From Cranoglanis bouderius (Eukaryota > Chordata > Actinopteri > Siluriformes > Cranoglanididae): DNA of 64,000 bases. Under the pieces are notes generated by a model. It did not search any database and was not told the origin of the DNA. It worked only from the letters and a program-made list of their open reading frames with translations. The DNA lies in NCBI GenBank assembly GCA_023630585.1, contig CM042567.1, positions 14,893,501-14,957,500 of the forward strand. The letters are read 5' to 3'. Positions 29,601 to 41,854 of the stretch are shown piece by piece. How positions within the stretch are numbered: position 1 is the first letter of the stretch; the number at the start of each line of letters is the position of its first letter. The position numbers were made by a program, and so were the translations under genes.

Positions 29601-31105
29601 TTCCTCATCTCTCGCTCCCCGCAGCTGATTTCCATCGGTGCAGCCCAGCTATTTAAGTGTGCATTGTGTGGGCTGACCTATGAAAAATTCAGGGGACACG
29701 AGGAAGGGCCCTAGCCAGCATCCCACCACTGACTGGCTCCTCGGGGATCGCCAGGCTTTGGGCAGCCAGTGGCATTTGCACACCAATTGCAGAATCCCAT
29801 TCTGGAAGGAAAGGAAGGACTGAGGTGCCCCTCCTCCTCATCCTCCTCTATTCTCCCTCTTTCCAGCAATCCTCACCATGGCACGGACATGAATAGAGGA
29901 GTCCACTCTGGGGCCAAGTGAATGGACAGACTGTCAGTGCTCTCAAAGGCCTATAATGTTGTAGCCACTTGGGCTGCATATTAACATGTATGTAAGGAGC
30001 AAACCATGCGGTCACACTCAGGCAAACACACACACGAAGAATGGAAAAGTGATCTGCTCCTAAAACAAACATAGACAAATATTCCAGGCTTAAGGTGGAG
30101 GCAAGACTCAGACGCTTTGCCAATATATTTGTGTTCCAACAAACTGGTTTTTCTAAATATTGTAATTCAAATAAGCATAGCAAAGACAAACAGAACTATG
30201 AGGTGATGATAATACAGTAAATATGAAGTTTAAATATGAATTTAAAAAAAATTTTTTACAGTAGAATTATTAATAAATGGCTTGGATTAGGATTGCTCAT
30301 ATATACAAGCAAATTAATTCCACGTTATATATAAATATACATACGTTTGGAACTCTTGTAGCATAAAAAATCTTATCTCTAGGCATTGGTTTAGCGCAAA
30401 CAGAATTATAAAGAGCTGAAAATTAGTCCCCTGATGACAATATGAACTAGCAAAGGCAGAAATTTGCAGCCATTTCTAAATGGGAAAGTGTCTCGCTGCA
30501 GCCCCGGCAAATTGGAAAAACAAGTGCAAGAATGTCTGCCGGCAGCCAAGGAAAATGCACCTTCGGCCTAGCTGTGCTAGGACATTTTTCAGACTGCTTT
30601 TCCTGTTAAAGATTCCGTCTCTTAGACCGTGCGTCACCCTTGGGAGCCAGAGGACACCGTAACGTTAACTCTTTCTGCACTGCACACAAGTCTGATTCCT
30701 GATGCAGCCCAAACGACCTAAAAAGGAGGATCATGAAGTGGTGTAACACAGCTGAAAAGGGTATACATTTAGCAGCAACTGTCTATAATTAGAAGCATAT
30801 GCTAGATTTTCAAAAAACTTGGGTTTGCACAGTGCTGCACCGTCATCTTTAAAAGCCTGTCACTCTGATGATCTCTCTCTCTCACACACACACACACATA
30901 TATACATTTACACACATTATATACATGCACACAAACATTTAGAACAAACATTTAGCTGTGTTTAGCGTGCTTGTTTTTGAATATCTCTTGGCTGTAGCTC
31001 GCAAATTAATGTAAAGCGTACGAATGAGGCACGCTACATAGTCGCCTCAAAGCCTGGCTACAGTTCACAAGCATCACTGTAAGTATCCCTTGACTTCACT
31101 AAATA

Positions 31106-31108
<3 letters not shown>

Positions 31109-31152
<44 letters not shown>
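31109..31152. repeat. CT microsatellite
   Basis: About 21 CT units. Confidence 0.93.
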
Positions 31153-31154
<2 letters not shown>

Positions 31155-31441
31155 CTTCACAGTTGCTTTCCAAAACTATTTTCCCACTGTTTAAGATTAG
31201 TTCAGGGTAAACATGAACCCACTACTTCTCAGGCTGTATCTCAACCTTCTTAGACCCTTAAAGAAACAAAAACATTGGATAATTTTTTTTTTTTTTAAAT
31301 GAGTGGTACATTGTAATATAAATGACAAAGGACAAATAATTAATGCACTCAGTTCGTTTTATATTGATGAGTGTCAGGTGCAGAAAACAATGATTTACAA
31401 CATATTTCTCAATTAATCCATATCATACAGTTGCTATACAG

Positions 31442-31447
31442 TTTATT
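31442..31447 (-). terminator. Possible polyadenylation signal downstream of mn1 candidate exon 2
   Basis: A minus-strand AATAAA lies about 1.35 kb past the candidate stop codon. The stretch 31448-32793 is complex, non-repetitive sequence and could be the mn1 3' UTR. This depends entirely on the candidate exon being real. Confidence 0.25.
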
Positions 31448-32793
31448 TACATTTCCTATACATTCTACAAGAAAACCATTTTAGCTTTGTAAATATTGCA
31501 GTAAAAGCACTTGGCTTTCAATGCCAACCGCTTTTAATTTAAAAAGCCACTTCCGCATGTGTGTAAGTCCATTCAAAAGATTTCACACTGTGAAAATCCA
31601 CATAAAAGATAAGGGCCTTTTTAACGATGAAGACGATGTGTCATGACTAAAAAGCAAATTCAGATTAAAAAAAAAAAAAATCTTAAAATCATAAGCACGG
31701 AAAGAGGTAGAGCATGGAAAACACTGAGGTGTCAAACACCAATAAACTGGTTAAAGATTTTTGAATCACCAGAAGACACCCATTTTCTTAAAAGGAAAAG
31801 TCTTTTGTCAGTGGCTATTGTCCCCGCTTGAATAGGCTGCCAAGTCTGGCCAAACATATTCAGCACCAGTTAGTTTAAAAGCAGGGAGAAGCTCAGTATG
31901 TCAATGAAGGCCGAGTGAAGGGGAAACCCAAATAGAGAAGAGTATCGGCTTGAAACAATGGCATTCCGACACTGGCCAGGCCGCCACAAAGGGATGAGCT
32001 CAGCCTACATATCAGATTTCCAAAAGCAGGAGGGAGAGAAGGGAACCCCCACTGGCCTTTCAAAGTCAAAAGGTTGACCCACCACAGTCAGAAAAACCCA
32101 GGACTGAGGACCAAAGTGAACTGCCAGGCGTTTTTAACACAATACTGAAAGTGGTTCTTCTCCTGTGAATAGTTTCTGTTTTAACTCTAAAACAGCAGAA
32201 GGAGGGACAAAACAGACATCTGATATCACAGCCAAGTTTCCATCTGTGATGGATGAAATGTGGTGACTATATATTTAAAATGTTCATCGCTTATGATCAA
32301 AAGTGATCTAATGGATCAAATAAATAGAGGAAAGTAATAGTGTTCCAGCGAGGTTTTGGATGATTTCAAACAGCCAGAAACCAAGAGAGAAGTTCTGCTG
32401 TATGCTCAATGAGGAGAAATATTTTTAGCTTTTCATCAGCGTCTCTACATTAAAAAACAAAACAAAAAAAACACCTCAAAATATTCTGACGTTCACTTGA
32501 CAGTTTTTTTTTTTTAATGAGGTAATCAAAACAAAATTAGAAAAGAGGACAAATGGTGAAAAAGATTTTAAAAATATTTGTTAAAAGCAATTCGGCCACG
32601 CTGTCCAAGATTCCAGTCTGATGTGCTTGTCTTTCCTAAGTCACAGTCTTCAGTCTCTATGTTGGAGCTTCCAGTAGAGACTCAGAGTGTGTGGCCTCCT
32701 AGCAGCATTGAACACACACTGTGAGATGGCGGTGGCCTCACTGTTCCTGATGAAGACATTATCCAATTATCGGCGAAAATAAAGGACAAAATA

Positions 32794-33008
32794 CTAACCA
32801 CCACAGTGATCTGTCAGGTAGAAACAGGCAGGAAGGACCCCCCACCCCCAAGTGTTTGGAGCTGCTCTAGGAGGTTTGAATTTGAATATTAGGTGCTCCA
32901 TGAGAGCTTTAGTGGATCCTTCATCCCTCAATCTCCCTGTGCAGTGAAGAGACGGATACTGGGCTCCTTCAGATTTTCCTCCACTCCTACACCAATCTTG
33001 AACAGCAC
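32794..33008 (-). CDS. mn1: Candidate mn1 terminal coding exon 2
   Basis: On the minus strand a strong 3' splice site (TGACTAAAT branch-like sequence, pyrimidine tract, CTCTCTGCAG at 33009-33020) is followed by an open frame in exactly the phase required by the exon 1 donor. It gives about 71 residues ending in TAG, near the 60 of human exon 2. The only visible similarity to the human C-terminus is a short SLHCT stretch (human SVHCT). The expected RSLHSDISNRFGTF block is not present here or anywhere else in the window that I could see. The true exon may therefore lie beyond the left edge, with this stretch being 3' flanking DNA. The splice site and phase are seen; the assignment is inference. 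Confidence 0.3.
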
Positions 33009-35043
33009 CTGCAGAGAGCACAGGCAGGACAATTTAGTCACGAGTCTTTTCTCATACATTTTTCAATTTGAAAGATGCCTTAAAATGGCTTCCAGTCAAT
33101 CTGCAGTTGTTACCTTTTTGGCGACTCAGGGAGGAGCCACTGAGGGATATCCAACAAGTGATCCTACCCATGCCCTTGGGAAAGACACAGATACAGAGAG
33201 AGAGTGAGATAGAATAGGATCATATCATAGGGTTAAATTGGAAACATGCTAGAATTAGAATATCAACTCTACTGCAAATCATCTCTGTGGGCCAGATTTC
33301 AGATTTTATTACTCAAGCCTTGGAGTGTCTACCTGTCATTGTTGGCTAGTTTTATCCAAAGCTCTAAACACCTGCCAGCTGAACTGCGGGGGTCTTGTGG
33401 GCGCCTCCCCACACAAGAGCACAGACAGCGTTTGGCACTCACACTCACTTTTACATTAACGAGTCCCTCTTGGACCTGTTTTTATATACTGTTATATGGT
33501 TCGAATTTCTATTGACAAATTTGAATGAAATTGCCTTAAAATATTCGACAGAGTGAGTGGGAAGTGAAACTGAGGGATATGAAAGGACTTTTCAGTGTTT
33601 TGGAGGCCTGAAATGCACTGAGGGAGTCTCACATCTGAGGCCTGGGGCCATACAGGGCCTGCCTTCATGAGCTCAGGGGCTGGAGAAGGGAGGGAGTGAG
33701 TGGAGAAAAAGTGGGGGAGAAGGAGGATTGGGAACTCAGGCCAGCTGAGGGGCCCAGCATGGATGGCTTGCTGCTGTCTGGATGGTTAACTGCTCCATCT
33801 GGCTCTCAAACACGCTCTCTTTGGCCAGCACGCTACAGGCACTAAACCTCCGCATATGGACCAGCAACAGCAACACCCTTCTGCTCCATATACAGCTCGT
33901 AGGCAACTTCGCTGATCTCAGAAACATATGATCATTTCATTGGGAGTTGAAATGGAAAAGTATGAAAAAGATCAACTAAGCTCAATAACACTGCTACGTG
34001 CTAGAGAAAGCCTACAGAGAATTGGTCAGAAAAGTGTTTTGAGCCTAGTTACATCCTCCAGAAAGGGTCTATAAGGAGGAGGGTGTTGCAGGGAGGAAAC
34101 ATGAATAAATCAAAGCAAAACGTTGGATTCCTTGATGCATTTGTGCAAGCATAGACCTCCCTTTTGGCAAAACCCTAGGGGGAAAATGCCAAGACAAGAT
34201 CTTCATTTTTCCTTATGTTCTTAATGGAAAAAAGGACCATGTACTGGAGTAGCTCTGGCGGGGAGCGTCAAGCACCTTAATTCATTCTGATAGACAAACA
34301 CTCCCATAAAAGGTATGCTCTGGTAAAATCCCGCTTAAGTCCATGAAACACCTTCTAGCTAAAGGCGCGTGTGCGTGGTGATGGACCATCACAGAGTTCT
34401 TGCCTCAAGAAAGTGTTACTCTGAATTTCAGTGTGAATGATGTGGATCCAGATGTCATGGCAGACAGAATCATAAGCAGCATGAGTTTTAAATTAGCTCT
34501 CCGTTCATTAGTGTGTACTGAACATCTCCACTCGTCAAAAGGTTTGATACGTCAAACAAGCATATTTTCAAATGTGTGTGTGTGTGTGTGTGTGAGTGTG
34601 AGTGAGTGTGTGTGCGCGTGTGTGTGATGACACATTTTCAGATTTTAGACCTTGGCAGAAAACTGTGCTATGGATATGACATTAACTAAATAACGAACAC
34701 CTGAAAAACCTAATGTTTATTCTATCCATGACTAAAAAATAAAAATAAATTCACGCTGAATATAAAATAATCTCTTAATAGATACATTTTTTTATGGTTA
34801 AATCAAGGAATATCATCCATTTAGTAATTTAATTTAAGCTATAGATTTATTTTTATTCTTGAATGGAGAAAACATAAATAATAAACACCTGAATTAGCTT
34901 TATTTAAAATTAAGACAAGCCTTAATTAATATCATTACTTCATTAACAAACATATAATACATATGGTGTATTCATATGCAAGTTCATGCTTTGGTCATTT
35001 TCACCAATGCTGTAAATACTATTAAGAGAACCGTAACCCATAA

Positions 35044-35087
<44 letters not shown>

Positions 35088-35361
35088 TAATACTAATAAT
35101 GATTTATTTATTTATTATTTACAATCACAAACACTTGTTTAAACTGATTATTTCTAATTTACTCATATCTTATTTACCCTATAAATATTTAATCTAATAT
35201 TTCCAGTCAGTCAGATTTTGTTTGGATTTTATGAGTCTTTTGCACTGTGTTTATTCTCAGAGCTGCAGTTCTGTTGGTATTTTGAAATGTGACTGTTTTA
35301 AATATCACACCTGACAATCTCTACTGCTTAGCCAGTGAATTTTAAAAGCATGCTTAGTGTA

Positions 35362-35410
<49 letters not shown>

Positions 35411-35768
35411 CATTGTAGAATCCTACATTATCACTGGCATAATTTGTTATAAAGATATCTACCATGCAGTTACAACTGCTACCATTGCATAACCGTTAAT
35501 ATTGCAAATAAGTAGACTAAACCAATAAACTGTACTAATAAGTTATCTCAGAATATATATACTTATTTTAATATTCGATTTTAAAATTTCAAAGTTTGTG
35601 TAGAAGCTTCAATCATCAAAACATGAAAAATAAAAAATAAAAATCAGAGACACATTCTTATATAATTAATTTGTCTGTTTTCCTGTAGTGGTAAAGGCTG
35701 AGGATGAATTCATGAAAGTCCTCTCAATTTTAGCACCTTGTTATGCCATAAATTATTAACACACACAC

Positions 35769-35836
<68 letters not shown>

Positions 35837-36783
35837 TTAAGAGTATTCATTATATGTGAATAAACTAAAAAAAAAAAAAAAAGGACATTTGCCTAGTGAG
35901 TGTCTTGCAACATTAAGGTTCGTCTCACAAAATTCACTAATCAGTAGTACCTAATTCTCAACATTAAATTTTAATAGTCGCTGTATTGTAGTATCACTAC
36001 ACTGATGTGATAGTCACATGATACACGACACATAACCAGAGCCATTATAAATCAGACAAATGTTGGTTTTAGGGCTACTATAATGCATAACAGGGAGGGG
36101 AAAAAAGAAACATGCCAAATGAAAATTAAAAGCACACAAAATATTCCCCTCTCGCTAAAACTGAAATAGCCTTCCGAACCCTCCTACATTATTCAAAAAG
36201 CCACAAAGAAAAAGAAAGAAACAAACAAACAAGAAAGAAACCAAAAATGCAAAACCCAAAAAATGATCATAGCCAGCCTTTACTGAAATATCTAATCCAT
36301 TATATCTTATTTTTGTCCGATTTAATAAGAAAATTGACAGGATTAAATAAAAAAAAACACCACAGGCTACTGAATCACTGAAATGAGCTCTCCGGGTTGA
36401 GCCTTCCTGGTTTTTTAAACGCCATATTTGATTTTTAAACTAAGTGAAGCTGTACCTCAAAACATTAATTAAAATCACTGAATTTATTTTATTGTATTCC
36501 AGTGAACACAATTAATGGAGTACAAATGAATATTTTGTTATAATAGAGATGTTTTGTGTAGGTAATTAGTTTCTCAGCTAAAACAGAAAGGTACAATAAC
36601 ACCATATAATATTAATAATAATAATAATAATAATAACTTTATGTAAGATAGATTGTTCTTACCAGACAAAACAATGGTATTATTGTCTTAACATGTAGAG
36701 TAGCTGCAGAGCCATTTTTAAACATTACTGAGTTTGATTTGTAATGGGTTTTGTGTGTGTCTAAGCATTATAATTTGTATACA

Positions 36784-36815
<32 letters not shown>

Positions 36816-37159
36816 AAGCATGGAAATAGCCTGTAATGTTTTAATGACCATGGATTTTATTTCAAACATGGCCTGAACCTTTTCTTCACCACAAATTGCA
36901 CATTGCCCACACACTGCTGCCTTCCAGCAAAAAATGGACCACATTTTCGTCTTTACATGCTGTGTCTGTCACCACCAGACAGAGTGTAGCAAAGTGTGCT
37001 AATTAAAGCCCATTTCTCTGAGAAAGATTAGCTGTAAACCCCTAGAGGTTAAGCTACCTAAAGTTGTTCATTATCCAGCCATTAAGTCATCACAGTAAAT
37101 TCAACAGTCCATAAAACCACCAATTCATCATGCTCTCACTGTGAGTCGATTGTGTTTAC
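33009..37159 (-). other. mn1: Putative mn1 intron 1 (or 3' flank)
   Basis: The stretch begins with GTAAAC at the exon 1 donor and, if the candidate exon is right, ends at 33009. It contains a TTA run (35046-35087), CA repeat (35362-35408), TA repeat (35771-35833), AAT repeat (36610-36637) and poly-A (36790-36817). No additional gene was recognised in it. Confidence 0.4.
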
Positions 37160-40100
37160 CTTCTTTGTTGTCACTCTGGCCTCTTGCTCTGTCCCAGAAT
37201 CCCATGCACTTGCCATTCCTAGAGTCCTCTATCAGAGCCTTGTTGCTAGGGCCATACCAGGTGGCACGTTGCTCTGTCATGAGAGAGTCAAGGTCAATGG
37301 TATTCACAGTGCCCTTGCCAGGCTCTGGGCTGCAGCTTGCCATGGCACAGTCTCCGTTAAGTCCAGACTGGCAGTCTGGCTTTTTACCAGTTTTTCCTGC
37401 AAGCGGCTGGTCCTCGGAGATGCTAAACTGCTGCCTCTGCAGCTGGATTTGAGCCTGAAGAATCTCTAGAGGATGCACCTCATCCTGGGCCGAACTGTCC
37501 AGTGGTGTCCTCACCTGTTCCATGCAAGGCGTGTCAGGATAGCCACTCCTATTGTCCGAACTGCACTTCATGCTGGTCCGGTTGGTCCTAACATCCTCAT
37601 TGCCGTAGTTGGGGCTAGCATCGTCGAGATAATCCATACAGGGTGAAACGCCATCAGACTTGCCCATGCTTTGAATTCCACTATCCACCGAGGTTGTAAG
37701 GTCAGGTTTTCCGAACGAAGGGGAGACAAGGACGCTTTCAGGTGTTCTGCCTCGGCCTTCAGCACCCATGCCCAGAGAAGATGCTTGCTGGCCGGGACTA
37801 ACCACAGGGTTGTTACTGCATGATGGGGAGAAATTTCCTGGACTTATATGTCCACTGTCCCGTCTTCTCTTCCCTCTCCCGCGGCCGTTGCCTATTGCTC
37901 CTTTGCCTTCATTCCCAGAATCCACAGTGTTGTCTGGGGAGAGGGTGGCAGCTTCCCTTTTCGCCATCTGGCCCAGAGCACTTTGACCCGCTGCTGCATT
38001 GTTGTTATTCCCAGAGCAAGGCGTCTGACTATTCTGAGAAGCACTGCTCTGGAAATACTCTGCTCCTGGGCCACAAGCCCCAACACCGCCACTGCTATTT
38101 ATGTCCTTCTCCACCTGACCTGGTTTGCGTTTGGCCTCATTTTGGCTCTTCTTATTAAAAGTCACATTGAGGTTTGGGGCCCCCAGACTGGCAATCATAT
38201 TCTGGCAGGCAGTGGAGAGAGCCGCCAGACAGCTTTGGCCAAACACACTGTCTTTTGTACTTGCTTTGTTTAAATTCCCCAAAGAGAGGGCCCCAAGCTT
38301 ATTGACTGACAGGTGCTGGCTGGAGATGTACTCAGGATGGGAGGGATAGTTCCCTGGTGAGGAGTTGAAACCGGGAGGATTGCTTTGAGGGGTTCCCTGT
38401 TGATTTGGGCCCCCAGGAGGAAAACTGTGCTGACGTCTTATAGCGGCTCCTCCAAATTCACCCTGTCTCCTGCTCATGGGTGCGTTTGGCTGCATTGTTC
38501 CATCATCAGATGTCTGTACCTGCAAAGGATTGTTCATGCTATTTTCAAACTGATTTTGTGGCCCTGGTGAATTTAAAGACTGCATCTCTACAGTTGTGAC
38601 CCCTGATCTAAAAATATCATGTCCATTTTGTGACTGCTCCATTCCATGAATGTTAGTTTCCCTACATTGCTGATGTGGGTCAGAAAACCAGGAGCTTTCA
38701 TGAGGTAGGTGGTGGTTCTGAGTATCAAAGTTTCCATGAAAATTATGTTTCTTGTCAAAATTCAAATGAGACATGCCACCAATCGGTCCTCTGTGGACCA
38801 TGCCATTCTGTGTAACATCCCCATGCTGACTTATAGGCTGCAGGTCTGTTTGCCTCATTCTTTGCTGCTGGTTTCTAGATGCCATTTGTTTGATCATCAT
38901 GGCTGCATTTTGCTGGCGAGCCAGTGGCTGCTGTTGATGTGAGCCACAGCTCAGCGGTGGGGGGCCTGATTGAAAACCATCCGTCACGTGAGTTGTGAAT
39001 TCCCCCATGGGAGTAGGGAAGGCGGAGGGGGAGAGGTGGTTCTCAAGGCCTGGGCGATTATGTAAGCCACTTCTCAGGGGGCGACAGCTCTCCCCAGCAG
39101 AGCCATTTGGGGCATCAAACCGTGGCCTCTTGGCCATATTTAAATAGGGGAAAGAGTTGAGATGCTGTTGATGGGGTGGTTGAGGTCCAAATTGGGGATT
39201 AAATATGGGCTCCCCAAACGGATGCATGTTGTGGTTATTTAATCTGTGTATGGGATGATCCAGCTGGCCATGCTGACCATGGATCACTACGTTATTGTTT
39301 TGCATGTCTGGACTATTTGGAACAAACTCTGGCGTGTGGTACAACCGGGGAAGGACAGGGGAGCCAGGGTTCTGCCTAGCCATGGGTCCTGATCTCTGTT
39401 GGGCCATGAGATGATGTCTAGGTGTGACCCCTGGTTCCAATTTCCCCCTGTTCCCAAACCTCTCTGAATAAGTGTTTTGCTGAGGTAGTTGCTGATCGAC
39501 TTTAGAACCGCCAATCATAGAAGCTCGTGAGCCGCTTTGATTGAAGGTGGGGAAATTACCTCCAACCATCTGGTTCCCTGCTTCACAATAGGACAATTTG
39601 GGTTCAGTGGAGTCAGGAGTAGAAAATCCGGCCATATCAAAATGTCCAGCGATAGGATCGCATGGGTAACAGTATTGAGACCCCCCTACCCTTCCCTGTG
39701 GGAAAAGTCTATAGTGCTCCAGTCTGTTGCTTTCGGGAGAGGAGGATGGGAGACCATGGAAGGACGCGGCCCGATTGGGCGACTGGTCTAGAGGCAAACA
39801 CGGGGCCGGAACGGCATGATTACCGTTAGGATGGCTGTGGAGCTGATAATCAGGCATGCTGGCTAGCCGCTGCTGCTGCGAGAGGCATTCTCGCGTCTGA
39901 GCTTCTGTGAAATGATTGAATTCTGTCTCGAACATGTGCTGGTGGCCTGTGTTGCTGCCACTGAAGCCAACGTGTCTGTCCCCATGCAGGCAGGAGGTGA
40001 CCCCATCCTGGTAGGGGTGTGAAGACTGGTCAGGATTAAGCTGTTGGTTGTTGAAAGGCAGCGGCATATGGAGCTGCTGCTGCTGTAGTCCGATATTGAG

Positions 40101-40259
40101 CATATCTCCATGGCTGTGAGGCTGGAATCCATACTGCTCTCTACCCGACGTGAAGCCGAGACCCTGCATGGGGGGTTCGTTCAAAGGGCCCAATACTGGC
40201 TCTACACCTACTGATGGTGCTTTCATGTCAAATCCAGAACTGTTATAGTTAGTGTTCAT
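37160..40259 (-). CDS. mn1: MN1 transcriptional co-regulator, large coding exon 1 (gene incomplete)
   Basis: This exon encodes 1033 residues plus one base and is the bulk of Mn1, a nuclear, largely disordered co-regulator known in mammals from craniofacial development and leukaemia fusions. Recognisable family blocks are PAPCLPLDQSPNRAASFHG (about residue 151), MIKQMASRNQQQR, KLGALSLGNLNKASTKDS followed by GQSCLAALSTACQNMIASLG, and near the C-end DEVHPLEILQAQIQLQRQQF. The ATG at 40259 is chosen because the open frame upstream begins with TTG and an in-frame TGA lies a few codons before. It aligns with human Met30, so the mammalian first 29 residues are absent or never existed here. The exon ends GAA G before GTAAAC, the same phase and place as the human exon 1/2 junction. 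The frame runs only ten codons into the intron. The long human glutamine run is reduced to about three residues. Teleosts can carry two mn1 copies, and which one this is was not determined. Confidence 0.96.
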
Positions 40260-40814
40260 TGTTACTGTGCACAAGGCTTGTGCAATTACTGTTCATAAAG
40301 CCCACAATCAGCACTCAGATAATAAAAACAAAAAAAAAAAATCAATGGAAATAATCCAAAATGATCACTAATCCCATTTTCTGTATTCCAAAATGGCCAC
40401 TTTTTTAAAAATTAATTTCTTCTTTTCCAACCAGGTCCATGCTGTTAACAGGTAAAAAGAAAGAAAAAAAATAATAATAATAAGTCACTAGTCAAATGAT
40501 CTGACTGTGAAGCAATGACTGGGGTATAAAATAGTTTTAAAATATTAATGTCAAAAGGTTGTTTTAACATACAGTATATATATTTATAGCAACTCTATAT
40601 AATTATTTATGATAAGGTGTAAAGGAAGGAGATGTGAAATTAGTTGCAAGTACCTCCGGAGCCCCAAACAGAGGGCAGTCGCCGTAAAATCGACGTAGCG
40701 AGAAAAACTTTGGTCCTTTTGTTGACGAAGAGGACACACACACGAGCTTAAAGATAAAAGCCTGAAAAACGCACATGTTCAAAAAAGCGTCACTAACATG
40801 ACTTCGCCGTGAAT

Positions 40815-41335
40815 AAGGCTGCAGGCAGCGGCAGTGAAACCGGCGCGGCGCAGAGCAGCACACGACCCATCCTCAGGCTCCCAAACGCGCCGAAGCCGAG
40901 CAGATATGTTGCGAAATGTGGAAGATCTTGTTTACCCCGCCATCTTTGTCATTTTTGCGTCTGCACGAAGATAAACTTGTCTCATTGTGGAGTCGAGGAA
41001 CAGTCCGTGCGCGCGTGTCTCTCGCCTGCGAGCTTAATGTCCGGAAAACGGCGGTTTGTCACTGGATGAAATGTAACGGCGCGGCGGCGAGGTGAACCCT
41101 CAAGTCCCGTTTACTCGCCTGTCAGAGCGGCGACTCGCCGTGTTTAAAATACGCGAGGCTCTGGAAGGACGTAACGTTCATCTTTATGTTGTCCCGATTT
41201 TCTTTATGTGTTTATCTCTACAGTCGGCAACAAGTTTGACATTCCCTCATCTATCCCATCGCCGCGTGATCGCCAATACGGACGCGGCGTCCGTGCGCAT
41301 GGGGCGGGGCTTGACATAAACCCCGCCCACACGGA
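40815..41335 (-). promoter_or_regulatory. mn1: CpG-rich promoter region of mn1
   Basis: This is the most CpG-dense stretch of the window, with runs such as GGCGCGGCGCAG, ACGGCGCGGCGGCGAGG and CGCGCGTGTCTCTCGCC in an otherwise AT-rich setting. It lies 0.55-1.1 kb upstream of the mn1 start codon and just past the pitpnb 3' end, as expected for a CpG-island promoter. GGCGGGGCTTG and CCCCGCCCA near 41305-41330 resemble Sp/KLF sites. The transcription start is not determined. Confidence 0.6.
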
Positions 41336-41682
41336 TGCAAAGAAAAGCCAGTGTATAATCTGAATTGGAGGCGAAGTAAATGAATTGGTGAGATTATGTA
41401 TTTGTAAATACCCACAGTATATCGATTAGAACTGGCATTAATATACACATATACATAACGTCTCATGTCATGGTGTCGCCAAACTTTATGCAAGCCACTG
41501 AAATGGAGAAATAAATGGGAAGCTGTGTATAATATACACAATAAATAATAACAGTAAAATACGATCATGCAGTATATTATGTATTGCACTATATTTCTTA
41601 AAAGTTCATACTTAAAACTGCTAGGAAACTCAATGTGCATGAGGATGTTTGCTAAAGCCACACAGCGCCATCTAGTGGACAC

Positions 41683-41729
41683 GGACACACACACGCGCGC
41701 ACACACACACACGCGCACACACACACACA

Positions 41730-41782
<53 letters not shown>
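41683..41782. repeat. Interrupted CA/CG microsatellite between pitpnb and mn1
   Basis: Alternating ACAC runs are interrupted regularly by GCGC, then a pure CA tract follows. The whole block alternates purine and pyrimidine and is therefore Z-DNA-prone. It lies between the putative pitpnb polyadenylation signal and the mn1 CpG island. Confidence 0.9.
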
Positions 41783-41784
<2 letters not shown>

Positions 41785-41848
41785 CAACTGGTGTAGCAGG
41801 GCACATGTCAAGGAAAAAACCGTAGACTGAGAAAAGAGACTTGAGAAA

Positions 41849-41854
41849 TTTATT
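41849..41854 (-). terminator. pitpnb: Putative pitpnb polyadenylation signal
   Basis: A minus-strand AATAAA lies about 2.28 kb beyond the pitpnb stop codon, giving a 3' UTR (about 41830-44132) similar in size to mammalian pitpnb. The UTR contains A-rich runs at 42418-42465 and a GT run near 43468-43488. Other signals between 42 and 44 kb could be used instead. Confidence 0.45.

Noticed and set aside
33736..33927. Minus-strand frame considered as the mn1 last exon
   Set aside because: It is out of phase with the exon 1 donor when the nearest AG is used, and it shows no MN1 similarity.
35046..35087. Regular TTA repeats considered as a CRISPR-like array
   Set aside because: Simple trinucleotide repeat without spacers; no CRISPR or tRNA/rRNA gene was seen anywhere in the window.
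37141..39791. Several plus-strand frames of 60-140 codons opposite mn1
   Set aside because: They are shadows of the conserved mn1 coding sequence.
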